This document shows, in pieces, positions 27,288-37,177 of a stretch of 64,000 bases of DNA (the first letter of the stretch is position 1; each line of letters opens with the position of its first letter). The translations under genes were made by a program, and so were the position numbers. This stretch comes from Pseudoalteromonas nigrifaciens (GTDB taxonomy: Bacteria; Pseudomonadota; Gammaproteobacteria; Enterobacterales; Alteromonadaceae): positions 372,001 through 436,000 of the forward strand of contig NZ_CP011037.1 in NCBI RefSeq assembly GCF_002221505.1, read 5' to 3'. Under the pieces are notes generated by a model. The model ran no database searches and had not been told where the DNA came from. It was given only the letters and a program-made list of their open reading frames with translations.

Positions 27288-27811
27288 AAATATTAATTAT
27301 TGAAGACGATATAAACCTTGCTAGTACCTTGGCAAGGCGGCTAACTAAATACGGTTTTAACTGCGAAATAGCGCATAACCAAAGTGAGGCACTCCTTAGT
27401 GCAAGGCGGTTTTTGCCCGCTACTATTTTGTTAGATATGAAGTTAGGTAACGACAATGGCTTAGCGTTAATAAAACCACTGCGCAGCTTGCTCACACACG
27501 CGCATATTGTATTACTCACGGGCTTTGCCAGTATTGCCACCGCAGTTGAAGCAATGCGCTTAGGAGCCAACGATTACCTTACCAAACCTGTTGATATGGC
27601 AACCTTACTAAAAGCACTTAACCAAGAGCGCGATACAGCAATAACCTTAGATGTTGCAACCACAGTTATGTCGCCAGAGCGTTTAGAGTGGGAGCATATT
27701 CAGCAAGTGCTACACAGTAATAATGGTAATGTGTCGAGCACCGCAAGGCAGCTCAATATGCATAGACGTACATTACAGCGCAAATTACAAAAAAAGCCAG
27801 TACAGCACTAA
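27284..27811 (+). CDS. regA: RegA/PrrA-type response regulator
   Basis: 175 residues. Receiver domain with acidic pocket IIEDD, phospho-Asp in LLDMKLGNDNG, and KP loop LTKPVD. The C-terminal Fis-like helix-turn-helix (RLEWEHIQQVLHSNNGNVS, then RQLNMHRRTLQRKLQKK) is the RegA DNA-binding domain. This family controls photosynthesis, respiration and carbon/nitrogen genes in other proteobacteria; here it should adjust respiratory genes to redox state. Partner of the preceding kinase. Confidence 0.9.
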   Translation: MKILIIEDDINLASTLARRLTKYGFNCEIAHNQSEALLSARRFLPATILLDMKLGNDNGLALIKPLRSLLTHAHIVLLTGFASIATAVEAMRLGANDYLTKPVDMATLLKALNQERDTAITLDVATTVMSPERLEWEHIQQVLHSNNGNVSSTARQLNMHRRTLQRKLQKKPVQH

Positions 27812-27967
27812 TAACGCTAGTGATTAAATATAATTTTAGGCTAAAGCGATGCTGGTTTTTTTTCAGCGCACTCAACACATTAATGAAGCACTATAGTAGC
27901 TGCCTGATTTAACTAGCTGTGCTAAAATCGCGGCGTTTAAATTTAACCGATATTACAAGGCTTTCAC

Positions 27968-28246
27968 ATGGCAAATACAGCGCACGCACTGCATATACTG
28001 GTAAAACATAAAGAAATTGCAGAAGATATTATTACGCAATTAGGTAAAGGTGCAAAATTTCAAACCTTAGCTAAAAAGTATTCGTCGTGTCCGTCGGGTA
28101 AAAAAGGTGGCGATTTAGGTGAATTTAGACGTGGACAAATGGTGCCACAGTTCGACAAAATTGCGTTTAATGGCGCTATTTTAGAGCCGCATTTAGTTAA
28201 AACTAAATTTGGCTGGCATGTGATCAAAGTGCTTTACCGTACTTAA
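27968..28246 (+). CDS. ppiC: Parvulin-type peptidyl-prolyl isomerase PpiC
   Basis: 92 residues, the minimal parvulin domain without signal peptide, so cytoplasmic. Conserved features: [12 protein letters not shown] (catalytic His), [28 protein letters not shown] and [11 protein letters not shown]. It matches E. coli PpiC (93 residues) along its length. Monocistronic: preceded by a 156-bp gap and closed by a strong bidirectional terminator. Confidence 0.93.
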   Translation: MANTAHALHILVKHKEIAEDIITQLGKGAKFQTLAKKYSSCPSGKKGGDLGEFRRGQMVPQFDKIAFNGAILEPHLVKTKFGWHVIKVLYRT

Positions 28247-28305
28247 TATTCTTTAAGTGCATGTATTAAATGCAGTTTAACAGGCTTAATACTTTAAATT
28301 AAAAG

Positions 28306-28330
28306 AAAAGGCTGCACATTGCAGCCTTTT
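28306..28330. terminator. Bidirectional terminator between ppiC and the DsbA-like gene
   Basis: AAAAGGCTGC/GCAGCCTTTT, a perfect 10-bp stem with a 5-base loop and T-runs in both directions, lying between convergent genes. Confidence 0.88.
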
Positions 28331-28354
28331 TAAATTCTTTAATTCAGAGTTTAA

Positions 28355-29017
28355 TTACTCAGCGTTTTGCTGTGCTTCTTCTTCAGTTATTTGCTTAAAG
28401 GCTTGCACAAATGCAGCGCTAGGTTGTCCGCCGGTAAGGGCGTATTGCTCATTTATGATAAAAGTAGGCACTGTGGTAATACCCATTTGCTGTATGTCAC
28501 TTTGCTGGCTGCGTACTTCTTGAAAAAACTCACCACCGGCTAAAATTTCTTGAGCACGGTCTGTATCAAGGCCAACACTTGCAACAATATCAAGCAAAGC
28601 GGGTTGCTCGTTTAAATTCACTAAGTCAGAAAAGTGGGCTTTAAATAAAGCCAGTTTTAGCTCGGTCTGCTTATTTGAAGTGGCAGCCCATGCTAATAAA
28701 CGATGGCAATCGAAGCTATTTATTATCATTCGCTTATCGTCAAAGTTAAACGTGAAGTCGGCGTCTTTTCCGGCGTCTATTAAACGTTGGCGGTTATCTT
28801 TGCTTTGCTCTGGTGTTAAGCCGTACTTTTGCGTTAAATGTTCATTTAAGTCTTGGCCTTCAGGCGGCATATTTGGGTTAAGCTCAAACGGTTTCCAGCT
28901 AATTTCTGCGTTTATTTCACCGTGTAATTCACTGAGTGCTTTTTCAAGGTTTTTATAACCAATAATGCACCATGGGCACATTACATCCGATACAATATCA
29001 ATTTTAAGCGTTTTCAT
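28355..29017 (-). CDS. DsbA-family oxidoreductase, FrnE-like
   Basis: 220 residues, no signal peptide, so a cytoplasmic thioredoxin-fold protein. The CPWC motif (C14, C17 in DVMCPWCIIG) is the redox centre; the cis-Pro loop GITTVPTFII is intact. FrnE-type proteins act as disulfide isomerases or oxidative-stress protection factors. Both cysteines are present, arguing against the glutathione-dependent isomerase relatives that lack one. Confidence 0.88.
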   Translation of the reverse strand: MKTLKIDIVSDVMCPWCIIGYKNLEKALSELHGEINAEISWKPFELNPNMPPEGQDLNEHLTQKYGLTPEQSKDNRQRLIDAGKDADFTFNFDDKRMIINSFDCHRLLAWAATSNKQTELKLALFKAHFSDLVNLNEQPALLDIVASVGLDTDRAQEILAGGEFFQEVRSQQSDIQQMGITTVPTFIINEQYALTGGQPSAAFVQAFKQITEEEAQQNAE

Positions 29018-29140
29018 TATTTTCCCTTAGGGCAAAGCGGTAAAGCGAATATAATGAGTATATTGGGATTAATTGCAGTTTATCAATCATGATTACTCTA
29101 CAGTGTATTAAAAGCTACAAATAATGTATTTGCAGCCTGG

Positions 29141-29749
29141 TTACTTTTTAGCATAAGGCAGGCGCATTAGTTTGTTAGTGCTGTGGTAGCTATCGAGCCC
29201 GCTTATGGCTACCGTATCTATGGCCTGTAAGTCTAAAAAGCCATCGCTTTGCAGTGCCGCTTCATCTAAATATACGTCCATTATTTCGCCAATCACAAGC
29301 TCAGTACCATTGACTGCTAAATGCTGATGTTCAATGTATTTTACCGCATATTTTAAGCGGCTTTGTTGTACAAAAGGGGCAGTAAATTCATTTAAATACT
29401 CAGCTGTTAAACCAGTGGCAGCAAACTCTGATTCGTTTTTATCATAACGCGCCGAGGTTTGATGTGCTTGCTGATAAATAGCACTATTAACATGATTAAT
29501 AGTATAAACACCGGTTGCTAAAATATTTTCGAAAGTGTGACGGGGAACGCTATGGGGGCGTATTATCATACCAATTAATGGCGGGTGCGCGCCTAAATGA
29601 ATAACAGAGCTAACAATCGATAAGTTAGTATTGCCTTGGCTGTCTTGAGTGCCAATTAAGTTAGCGCTTTTAAAGCCTGACAACGAGTTTATAAAGTGGG
29701 TACGCGTGTGTTTTTCAAGTGCTGCAATGCGCGCTTTAGTAAAATGCAT
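29141..29749 (-). CDS. Flavin reductase-like FMN-binding protein
   Basis: 202 residues with the split-barrel flavin-reductase fold: GFKSANLIGTQDSQGNTNLS near the start, then PPLIGMIIRPHSVPRHTFENI and the INHV segment. Such proteins bind FMN and reduce flavins with NAD(P)H or act as oxidoreductases; the substrate is not defined. It follows the SDR gene on the same strand with a 24-bp gap and is likely co-transcribed with it. Confidence 0.82.
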   Translation of the reverse strand: MHFTKARIAALEKHTRTHFINSLSGFKSANLIGTQDSQGNTNLSIVSSVIHLGAHPPLIGMIIRPHSVPRHTFENILATGVYTINHVNSAIYQQAHQTSARYDKNESEFAATGLTAEYLNEFTAPFVQQSRLKYAVKYIEHQHLAVNGTELVIGEIMDVYLDEAALQSDGFLDLQAIDTVAISGLDSYHSTNKLMRLPYAKK

Positions 29750-29773
29750 TAAAAAATCCTTACCATGAAATAC

Positions 29774-30508
29774 CTACCATGAAATAGCAGTGCCTTGCCA
29801 ATCTAGGTAGGCGGGTTCACCGTTAAGTTCTAAATTAGGGTTGTTGTTAGTCAGTTCAAATAATTGCTGCGCTACAAACGCAGGAGTAAAAAGCGTGTTT
29901 GGCGGTACATTTTTTTGAAAAGGCTTAGACAGCTCAGTGTCGGTAGTACCGGGATGAAATAAAATGAGCTTAGTGTTTTTAGCGCGCCTTGCCAGCTCTA
30001 CGGCAGCAGTTTTAAATAACATATTAAGCGCCGCTTTTGATGCGCGATAGGTATACCAGCCGCCAAGTTTATTGTCGTTTATGCTGCCAACCCGGGCGCT
30101 TAATGCGGTAATAGTGCAGTGGGTTTTAGGTGTTAATAATGGTAATACACTTTGCAGGCATAGCAGGGGTGTAAGCGCATTAACTTGCAATAGTTGATTA
30201 AAATAATCGCTGTTAATGTCCTCTAGTTTTTTTTCTGGCATGTGTTGCTGATTATGTAAAAGGCCATTAAAAATAATTACCTGATGTAAATCAGCCTGCT
30301 GGTTTTGTAGTGTAGTGGTAACATTGTTTAAGCTTTGTTTTGAATAATCGCTTTGCAGTTGCGTTATATTATTTAGGTTATTGTACTGTGCATTGCGCGA
30401 GCCCGCGCTTACGCAAACAATATGGTACTGGGTTACTTGGTTATTTAAATGCGCTATATAAGCTTGTGCAATTGCGCTACTTGCGCCAAATAAAACAATA
30501 GTTTTCAT
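29774..30508 (-). CDS. Short-chain dehydrogenase/reductase
   Basis: 244 residues. The dinucleotide motif is GASSAIAQ (G8), and the catalytic YRASK tetrad segment follows ALSARVGSINDNKLGG, resembling the C-factor-like SDR subgroup. It overlaps the DUF393 gene by 4 bp (ATGA), so the two form a coupled pair; such pairs often accompany photolyase/cryptochrome genes in marine gammaproteobacteria, but no photolyase is in this window. Confidence 0.85.
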   Translation of the reverse strand: MKTIVLFGASSAIAQAYIAHLNNQVTQYHIVCVSAGSRNAQYNNLNNITQLQSDYSKQSLNNVTTTLQNQQADLHQVIIFNGLLHNQQHMPEKKLEDINSDYFNQLLQVNALTPLLCLQSVLPLLTPKTHCTITALSARVGSINDNKLGGWYTYRASKAALNMLFKTAAVELARRAKNTKLILFHPGTTDTELSKPFQKNVPPNTLFTPAFVAQQLFELTNNNPNLELNGEPAYLDWQGTAISW

Positions 30509-30903
30509 TTATCACCTGCACTTTTGGTTTTACATTGATTATTTTTACACTGTGAGTTTGGCATTAAAAAACGACTTATAGGCTGGCGATACTTAGCAAA
30601 AAAAGTGTATGCGCAATCGGCAAAAAAACGAATTATGGGCAAGCGAATAATCTTCAACCAAGGATATTTATCTACTGTTTTCCATGCTTGGTAGGTTACA
30701 TCAAGGCCATAGATCATTATTCCAGATGGCATTCTTGCGTGTAATAACGCCATAGCTATACTTTTATCTACATTAGGAAAACGCGTATTAAAGTCAGTGG
30801 CATTAAGGTCCTCTAATATTATTTTATTATTAATGTCAGCACGCTTTAAATGTTGCATTTCGGCGTTACACAATGGGCAGTTAGCATCGTAAAAAATGAT
30901 CAT
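30505..30903 (-). CDS. DUF393 (DCC-family) thiol protein
   Basis: 132 residues. The N-terminal FYDANCPLCNAEM gives the DCC-family CxxC motif (C9, C12) in a thioredoxin-like context; the C-terminus is basic with two more cysteines (NSQCKNNQCKTKSAGDK). Family members are putative thiol-disulfide oxidoreductases of unproven function. First gene of a probable DUF393-SDR-flavin reductase transcript, divergent from ppc. Confidence 0.85.
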   Translation of the reverse strand: MIIFYDANCPLCNAEMQHLKRADINNKIILEDLNATDFNTRFPNVDKSIAMALLHARMPSGIMIYGLDVTYQAWKTVDKYPWLKIIRLPIIRFFADCAYTFFAKYRQPISRFLMPNSQCKNNQCKTKSAGDK

Positions 30904-31023
30904 GTTATTGCTTTGTAATTATTTTACATATGCTTTTTTACGACACGCCATTGCAAATGGATCTATTAAATAACCGCGCATAGTGATATTAATAGTGCTC
31001 CATGAAACAAAGGAGACTGAGAA

Positions 31024-33669
31024 ATGAGTGAACAATATGCCGCCTTGCGAGGCAATGTAAATTTACTAGGCCAATTATTAGGGCAAACAATTAAAGATGC
31101 CCAAGGCCAAGCAATTTTAGATAAAGTAGAAGAAATAAGGGCTTTATCAAAGTCATCTCGCAGTGGCAACGAAAACGACCGTAAAACACTAATAAAAGTA
31201 TTACATGCGCTCAGCGATGAAGAGCTGTTACCGGTTGCCCGTTCATTTAATCATTTTTTAAACCTTGCCAATGTTGCCGAGCAGTTTCATACCGTTTCGC
31301 GTTTTAATGATGTTGGTTTTTGCCAGCTAAATCCTCTCACTCAAACATTAAAAACGTTAGCAACAAAAGCAAATAATGGCCAACTTAATCACAATCATTT
31401 GGCCGACACACTCTCAAAACTCCACATAAACTTGGTGCTAACCGCGCACCCTACAGAAGTAACACGCCGCACAATTATTAATAAGCACGTTGAGTTAAGT
31501 GATTGCTTAGCTTCATTGGAGCGAACTGATAACTTAGCACAAGAGCGCGAGGCTATTTTAAATCGTATTGCGCAGTTAATTAGCCAAGCATGGCACACCG
31601 ACGATATTCGTCGCTCGCGACCTACCCCTGTTGATGAAGCAAAGTGGGGCTACGCGGTGATTGAAAATAGCTTGTGGCATGCGGTGCCGCGTTTTTTACG
31701 TGAGTTTAGTCAGCATGTAAAAGAGCATTTAAGCTTAGAGTTACCAACAAACTACAGCCCAATAGAGTTTACCTCGTGGATGGGCGGAGATCGTGACGGT
31801 AACCCTTATGTAACCGCACAAGTAACCAAAGAGGTGCTTGATCATGGTCGTTGGATGGCACTGGACTTATATGGCCGCGATTTAGAAACGCTAAGTACAG
31901 AGCTGTCGATGTCTGATGCTAGTGATGAGCTGATAGCCCTTGCGGGGCAAGAATTTGAACCCTACCGCTGCGTGATTAAAACACTCAAAAACCAAGTGTT
32001 AGAAACCGTGATGCATTTAGGGGCAAAAATAAAAAATCAGCGCAGCGAAGCCCAAGACTTAATTACCGATATAAACCAAATAAAACATCCAATTGAGGTG
32101 TGCTATCGCTCGCTATTAAAATGCAATATGAAAGTAGTTGCTGATGGCCTATTACTGGATGTATTACATCGTATTAATAGTTTTGGTTTGCGGTTAGCTA
32201 AATTAGATGTACGCCAAGATTCATCGCGCCATGGTGATGTGTTTTCAGAGCTTACGCGTTACTTAGGTTTGGGCGATTACAACCAATGGCAAGAGCAAGA
32301 CAAACAAGCCTTTTTACTCACTGAGCTTAACTCGCGCAGGCCGCTAATACCTAAGCGTTGGCAGCCAAGCCCAGAGGTACAAGAAGTACTCGACACCTTT
32401 GACGTGATTGCACAGCAAGACGAGCAAACATTTGGCTTATATATTATTTCGATGGCGCGCACAGCCTCCGATATTTTAGCGGTACAATTGCTGTTAAAAG
32501 AAAGTGGTTGTAGCTTTAAACTACCGGTTGCGCCGTTATTTGAAACCTTAGATGATTTAAATGATGGCCACAATGTTATTACTACTTTGTTGGATAATGA
32601 CTGGTACAGAGGCCAAATTAACAATACCCAAAACGTCATGATAGGTTACTCAGACTCAGCAAAAGACGCCGGTATGATGGCAGCTGGTTGGGCGCAGTAC
32701 GAAGCAATGGATAAGCTAGTGCAATTGGCCGACAAACGCGGCATAGAGCTGGTGTTATTTCATGGCCGTGGCGGTACGGTAGGGCGAGGTGGCGCACCTG
32801 CTGCACAAGCCCTACATTCACAACCACCGGGGTCATTAAAAGGTGGTTTGCGAGTAACTGAGCAAGGCGAGATGATCCGCTTTAAATTTGGTTTACCCGA
32901 TGTTGCGCTACAAAGCTTAAATATTTACGCCGGCGCTGTACTGCAAAGTAATTTATTACCACCGCCAGAGCCTAAACCACAATGGCGCGAAGTAATGGCT
33001 TTGATCAGCGAAGAGTCGTGTGAGCATTATCGTAACGTGGTACGCCACGATGAAAACTTTGTACCTTATTTTAGAATGGCAACCCCAGAGCTTGAGCTTT
33101 CTAAACTGCCGCTTGGCTCGCGCCCTGCAAAACGAAACCCTACAGGTGGGGTCGAAAGTTTGCGGGCAATACCATGGATTTTTGCATGGAGCCAAAATCG
33201 TTTAATGTTACCTGCGTGGTTAGGCGCATTAACAGGATTACAAGCGGCCTTGGCAAAATACGGCGTTGAAACCTTGCAAGAAATGAGCTTACAATGGCCA
33301 TTTTTTAGATCGCGCCTAGAAATGCTCGAAATGGTATTTAGTAAGGCCGACAGCTGGTTAAGTGAGCATTACGATAACGCGCTGGTGGAAGATATGTACA
33401 AACCACTTGGTGTTACCTTGCGCAAAGAGCTCGCTGAAGCGATTAGTTTAGTACAGTCGCTTAGCCCGCAAAAAAGCTTATTGGCCGATCAGCCATGGAT
33501 CAAAGAGTCAATTGCGCTGCGTAACCCTTATACCGATCCGCTTAATGTGTTGCAGGTAGAGTTACTTCGCCGTGCGCGCTCAAGCGACAACGGCAGTGAA
33601 GGCGATATAGATAACGCGTTAATGATCACCATGACCGGCATAGCAGCAGGTATGCGCAATACTGGTTAA
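31024..33669 (+). CDS. ppc: Phosphoenolpyruvate carboxylase
   Basis: 881 residues, full length. Anaplerotic carboxylation of PEP to oxaloacetate. Catalytic His in [12 protein letters not shown] (H142), Lys in [11 protein letters not shown] (K547) and the glycine-rich [14 protein letters not shown] loop are intact, and the C-terminus ends in the conserved MRNTG. A good AAGGAG Shine-Dalgarno sequence precedes the ATG. Monocistronic, closed by a terminator. Confidence 0.97.
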   Translation: MSEQYAALRGNVNLLGQLLGQTIKDAQGQAILDKVEEIRALSKSSRSGNENDRKTLIKVLHALSDEELLPVARSFNHFLNLANVAEQFHTVSRFNDVGFCQLNPLTQTLKTLATKANNGQLNHNHLADTLSKLHINLVLTAHPTEVTRRTIINKHVELSDCLASLERTDNLAQEREAILNRIAQLISQAWHTDDIRRSRPTPVDEAKWGYAVIENSLWHAVPRFLREFSQHVKEHLSLELPTNYSPIEFTSWMGGDRDGNPYVTAQVTKEVLDHGRWMALDLYGRDLETLSTELSMSDASDELIALAGQEFEPYRCVIKTLKNQVLETVMHLGAKIKNQRSEAQDLITDINQIKHPIEVCYRSLLKCNMKVVADGLLLDVLHRINSFGLRLAKLDVRQDSSRHGDVFSELTRYLGLGDYNQWQEQDKQAFLLTELNSRRPLIPKRWQPSPEVQEVLDTFDVIAQQDEQTFGLYIISMARTASDILAVQLLLKESGCSFKLPVAPLFETLDDLNDGHNVITTLLDNDWYRGQINNTQNVMIGYSDSAKDAGMMAAGWAQYEAMDKLVQLADKRGIELVLFHGRGGTVGRGGAPAAQALHSQPPGSLKGGLRVTEQGEMIRFKFGLPDVALQSLNIYAGAVLQSNLLPPPEPKPQWREVMALISEESCEHYRNVVRHDENFVPYFRMATPELELSKLPLGSRPAKRNPTGGVESLRAIPWIFAWSQNRLMLPAWLGALTGLQAALAKYGVETLQEMSLQWPFFRSRLEMLEMVFSKADSWLSEHYDNALVEDMYKPLGVTLRKELAEAISLVQSLSPQKSLLADQPWIKESIALRNPYTDPLNVLQVELLRRARSSDNGSEGDIDNALMITMTGIAAGMRNTG

Positions 33670-33681
33670 TGGCTAAATAAA

Positions 33682-33716
33682 AATAAGGGGATTGCGCAGC
33701 GCCGTAATCCCTTATT
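33682..33716 (+). terminator. Terminator of ppc
   Basis: AATAAGGGGATT and AATCCCTTATT pair with one bulged G around a GC-rich loop, followed by TTTAT, just after the ppc stop. Confidence 0.78.
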
Positions 33717-33789
33717 TTATGCATATGCGCTGGCATTTTATGCGCTAACCTTTTAAACTACTTAGCCATTGAATAACAAAAATTATATT

Positions 33790-34719
33790 ATGGCTTCTGC
33801 AACCTTTTTAGTACAAGCAAACACCGCACTAAGTAATACCCACATCTCTTTAAGCGTAGCGCAAACACAGGCTTTACGTAGCCAATTAAAAACCCAGCGC
33901 GGTATTTTAAACGCAAATAATATTAACCAACTATGCGCGCAACTTAATGTAACAAACGACGCCTTATTACAAGGTTTAGTGCCTTTAGCGTCTGAGTTTG
34001 CGGTAGCACCCGTATCGAACTTTCATGTAGGTGCAATCGTTAAAGCACTCGATGAAAGCGGCGAGGTTAATTTTTACTTTGGTGCTAATGCCGAGTTTAA
34101 CCGCCAAGCACTTAGTTTAGTGGTGCACGCAGAGCAGTCTGCAATTAATAATGCTTGGTTAAATGGCGCGAAAAAAATACTAAAAATAGCGATTAGTGAC
34201 GCACCTTGTGGTTATTGCCGCCAATTTATGAACGAATTAGCTGATGCGCGTGAATTTGATATTTTACTGCCCGAGCAGCAATTTAAACTTGCAGACTTGT
34301 TACCGCATTCGTTTGGCCCCACCGATTTAGGCAATCAGTACAGCTTATTTAATCCAGCCCCGCAGGCTCGCTCATTTAATAATACAGAAGTAGAGCAACA
34401 GCTGGCAGCCTATGCGTTAGCAGCTTATGTACCGTATAGCAAAAACTACAGCGCAGTAAAAATCACTACGTTTAACAACGGTGACTTTTATGGCAGTTAC
34501 GCAGAAAACGCTGCATACAGCCCTAGCTTATCGCCATTGCAAAGTGCATTAAGTCAGTTGTTTTTAGCTGGTTTGAGTTTTGATCAACATACCGTAAAGG
34601 GAATAACACTGTTAGAAACCGCTGGTCATGAAAACCAAGCAGGAGTGGCTCAAGCAGTGTTAGCAAGCTTTGTAAACTTGCCACCACTTGAGCTAATTAG
34701 TGCGCCATTAAGTGAGTAA
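33790..34719 (+). CDS. cdd: Cytidine deaminase
   Basis: 309 residues from ATG 33790 (MASATFLVQ); a TTG seven codons upstream is open but unlikely. Large (E. coli-type) cytidine deaminase with a catalytic N-terminal domain and a degenerate C-terminal duplicate. Zinc and catalytic residues: HAEQSA (His ligand and catalytic Glu) and APCGYCRQ (two Cys ligands). Converts (deoxy)cytidine to (deoxy)uridine, which the adjacent convergent uridine phosphorylase can then cleave. Confidence 0.95.
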   Translation: MASATFLVQANTALSNTHISLSVAQTQALRSQLKTQRGILNANNINQLCAQLNVTNDALLQGLVPLASEFAVAPVSNFHVGAIVKALDESGEVNFYFGANAEFNRQALSLVVHAEQSAINNAWLNGAKKILKIAISDAPCGYCRQFMNELADAREFDILLPEQQFKLADLLPHSFGPTDLGNQYSLFNPAPQARSFNNTEVEQQLAAYALAAYVPYSKNYSAVKITTFNNGDFYGSYAENAAYSPSLSPLQSALSQLFLAGLSFDQHTVKGITLLETAGHENQAGVAQAVLASFVNLPPLELISAPLSE

Positions 34720-34740
34720 CTTGGCAAACTGACACACTAA

Positions 34741-34770
34741 AAAGTACTGTTACTTAGCGAGCAGTACTTT
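34741..34770. terminator. Hairpin between convergent cdd and udp
   Basis: AAAGTACTG (34741-34749) and CAGTACTTT (34762-34770) form a 9-bp stem. The right arm lies in the final udp codons, so the structure probably terminates cdd. Confidence 0.55.
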
Positions 34771-35508
34771 AGCGGCTTCTAATACTACCGCAACTGATTT
34801 TCTTTCAATTTCGCCGTGGTCAACATTAGGAATTTCTTGGCGAGTACGATTAACTAATACACCGGCTACGCACGCTGCTTGTAAACCAAGTGCCGCACAC
34901 ATAGTAAATAAGGTTGCCGATTCCATTTCGTAGTTCATCACCCCCAATTTTTGCCACTCTTCGCAGCTGCCTTGTAACGACTTTGGCACATAACCAGAGT
35001 GTGTATCGTAACGCTCTTGCCCTGGGTAAAATGTGTCGCTTGATGCAGTAATACCAATATGAAAATCGATATTAAGGTTTTCACAGGCTTTAACCATAGC
35101 TTGGGTAGCAAAAAAGTCAGATACCGCAGGGTAGCTAAGCGGCGCAAAATGCTGGCTTGCACCATCTAAACGCACAGAGGCTTGGCTAATTAAAATATCG
35201 CCTTCGTTAATGTGTGGTTGAATTGCGCCAGTAGTACCAATACGCAAAAAGCTGTGCACGCCAAGTTGGGCTAATTCTTCAACGGCAATCGACGTCGATG
35301 GACCGCCAATACCGGTAGAGCATATAACCACAGAATGGCCATTAAGCTCACCTAAATAAACATGAAATTCACGCGTTTTAGCCAGGCAAGTTGGGTTATC
35401 TAAAAATTGCGAAATACGTGCAGCACGATCCGGATCGCCCGGAACAATAGCCAGTTTTGCACCTTTAAGATCGTCAATACATAACCCTAAGTGAAATACC
35501 TTTTCCAT
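34750..35508 (-). CDS. udp: Uridine phosphorylase
   Basis: 252 residues, the E. coli length. Phosphorolysis of uridine to uracil and ribose-1-phosphate. [10 protein letters not shown] (phosphate site), [25 protein letters not shown] and the nucleoside-site [11 protein letters not shown] are all present. Convergent with cdd, consistent with a pyrimidine salvage module although each is transcribed separately. Confidence 0.95.
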   Translation of the reverse strand: MEKVFHLGLCIDDLKGAKLAIVPGDPDRAARISQFLDNPTCLAKTREFHVYLGELNGHSVVICSTGIGGPSTSIAVEELAQLGVHSFLRIGTTGAIQPHINEGDILISQASVRLDGASQHFAPLSYPAVSDFFATQAMVKACENLNIDFHIGITASSDTFYPGQERYDTHSGYVPKSLQGSCEEWQKLGVMNYEMESATLFTMCAALGLQAACVAGVLVNRTRQEIPNVDHGEIERKSVAVVLEAAKVLLAK

Positions 35509-35925
35509 AACTAAGCCTTTATAAAATTACTATCAATTTAGCATCATTACTATAATTGTTTGTTTAGTACAGGACGTATGTCCGTGTTGATTTGTTTTGA
35601 TTTATTCACCCACATTGAATATTCAAGCATATATTAAAATTACCCGTAAAATGAGGCGGTTGACTTGTATAGGCAGACATTATATTGATCGTCTAAAGTA
35701 ATCAGTAAATTATCATAAACAACAGGCACATTTACACTAAGTTGTTTTTATTCATATGGTTAGTTGTTATTTTTTGGATGGTATATACATTAGTGAAGCA
35801 AGGCTAATTTAACGTTAGTTTGCTTTTAGCAAGCAGTACTAATGTTATTGTTAGTATTTAAATATTAGCAATTTTGCATAACTAATCAGTACCACGCAAA
35901 ACATATAGATTTATAAGGGTTTACC
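35509..35925. other. 417-bp intergenic region between udp and the ureohydrolase gene
   Basis: AT-rich, without a credible ORF or RNA gene. It must contain divergent promoters. A short inverted repeat GGAC-GTAT-GTCC is at about 35572-35583, and a possible promoter TTGACT (35660-35665), 15-base spacer, TATATT (35681-35686) points toward the ureohydrolase, leaving a leader of about 230 bases. Confidence 0.45.
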
Positions 35926-37035
35926 ATGAGCACCGAATTTCAGGAATTTAAAAGCAAAATTGAGCATTGTTTGTGCGCACCAGGTGATGGTGTATATACA
36001 GTTAACACTGCAAAAGAGCGCAAAGCTGCATTAAGAAATAAGCTTTATGGGCAAACCGAAAACATTGGCCCATTATGGCGTGAGTCGCTTAACGAGTTAC
36101 CCAATTCGCCGCATAAAGCGGTTATGCTAGGTATTAGCTCAGATTGTGGCGGCGGTATTTTACGTGGCGCAAACTGGGGGCCGTTATTTTTACGCTCAGC
36201 ATTACTTGATCAGCAACCTCAGTGCCGCTCATTCGATTTAGGCGACGTACGCGTTATTCCTCATTTATTACATGATAAATACTTAAACAAAGCCACTATA
36301 ACCAATTGCCAAAAAGCATTATACGGCAACGAAAATAACGACTATTACGTTAGCCCACTGTCGATCACTGAAGATGTGTGCGACAGCTTTTATGCAACAT
36401 TTGAAAATAAAGGCATTTTTGGTATTGGCGGCGATCATTCAATTAGTTACCCATTAACAAAAGCGTATTTAAAAGCTAAGCGCACACAAGGCAAGCGTAC
36501 CGCAATTATTCATTTTGATGCCCATACCGACTTATTGGTTGAGCGCTTAGGCATTGATTTATGTTTTGGCTCTTGGTGTACGCATATTTTAGAGTTTTTA
36601 CCTGCGCCGCATCATTTAATTCAATTTGGTATTCGTTCAAGCGGTAAACCGAAAGAGCATTGGGAAAGCACTTTTGGTGTTAAACAACACTGGGCGCATG
36701 AAATTATAGAGCGCGGTGCAGCAGCCGTTGCCGCAGATGCCATTGCCCAGCTTAAAGCCGACAACGTTGACGAAGTGTATGTTAGCTTTGATATTGACGC
36801 CCTTGATGAAAAATTTGCCTCTGCAACAGGCACACCAGAGGCAAACGGCTTAACGCCACAGCACGCACTGGATATTTTATCAGCCATAGCCGATGAATTT
36901 CCGATCACCGGTGCCGATATGATGGAAATTGCGCCTTTTACCGACAGCTCGCTAGTAGGGCAGTCAAGTTCAGAAACCACCTTACGAGAAGGCGCTAAAA
37001 TTTCGGCGTTTTTGATTAGTGCGATGAACAAGTAA
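35926..37035 (+). CDS. Arginase/agmatinase/formimidoylglutamase-family ureohydrolase
   Basis: 369 residues. Dimanganese motifs in order: GIGGDHSISYP, IIHFDAHTDL and VYVSFDIDALD, with EIAPFTD near the C-terminus carrying the specificity glutamate. The N-terminal 60 residues are longer than in E. coli SpeB. Substrate (arginine, agmatine or a guanidino acid) cannot be assigned; no hut or arginine-decarboxylase gene is adjacent. Followed by a hairpin terminator. Confidence 0.87.
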   Translation: MSTEFQEFKSKIEHCLCAPGDGVYTVNTAKERKAALRNKLYGQTENIGPLWRESLNELPNSPHKAVMLGISSDCGGGILRGANWGPLFLRSALLDQQPQCRSFDLGDVRVIPHLLHDKYLNKATITNCQKALYGNENNDYYVSPLSITEDVCDSFYATFENKGIFGIGGDHSISYPLTKAYLKAKRTQGKRTAIIHFDAHTDLLVERLGIDLCFGSWCTHILEFLPAPHHLIQFGIRSSGKPKEHWESTFGVKQHWAHEIIERGAAAVAADAIAQLKADNVDEVYVSFDIDALDEKFASATGTPEANGLTPQHALDILSAIADEFPITGADMMEIAPFTDSSLVGQSSSETTLREGAKISAFLISAMNK

Positions 37036-37040
37036 TCTTA

Positions 37041-37062
37041 AAGCAGGTCGAAAGGCCTGCTT
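37041..37062 (+). terminator. Terminator of the ureohydrolase gene
   Basis: AAGCAGG/CCTGCTT, a 7-bp stem with an 8-base loop, ending in TTATT directly after the stop codon. Confidence 0.65.
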
Positions 37063-37177
37063 ATTGTATTGATAATAAAAGCCTTTTAATAAATATTAAA
37101 TTTAAATTGCCCCGTTTAAAAAAGCGACTATAATCCAGCTGCTTTTGCTATAAAAGCGTATTTTATTGGAGCTATAA

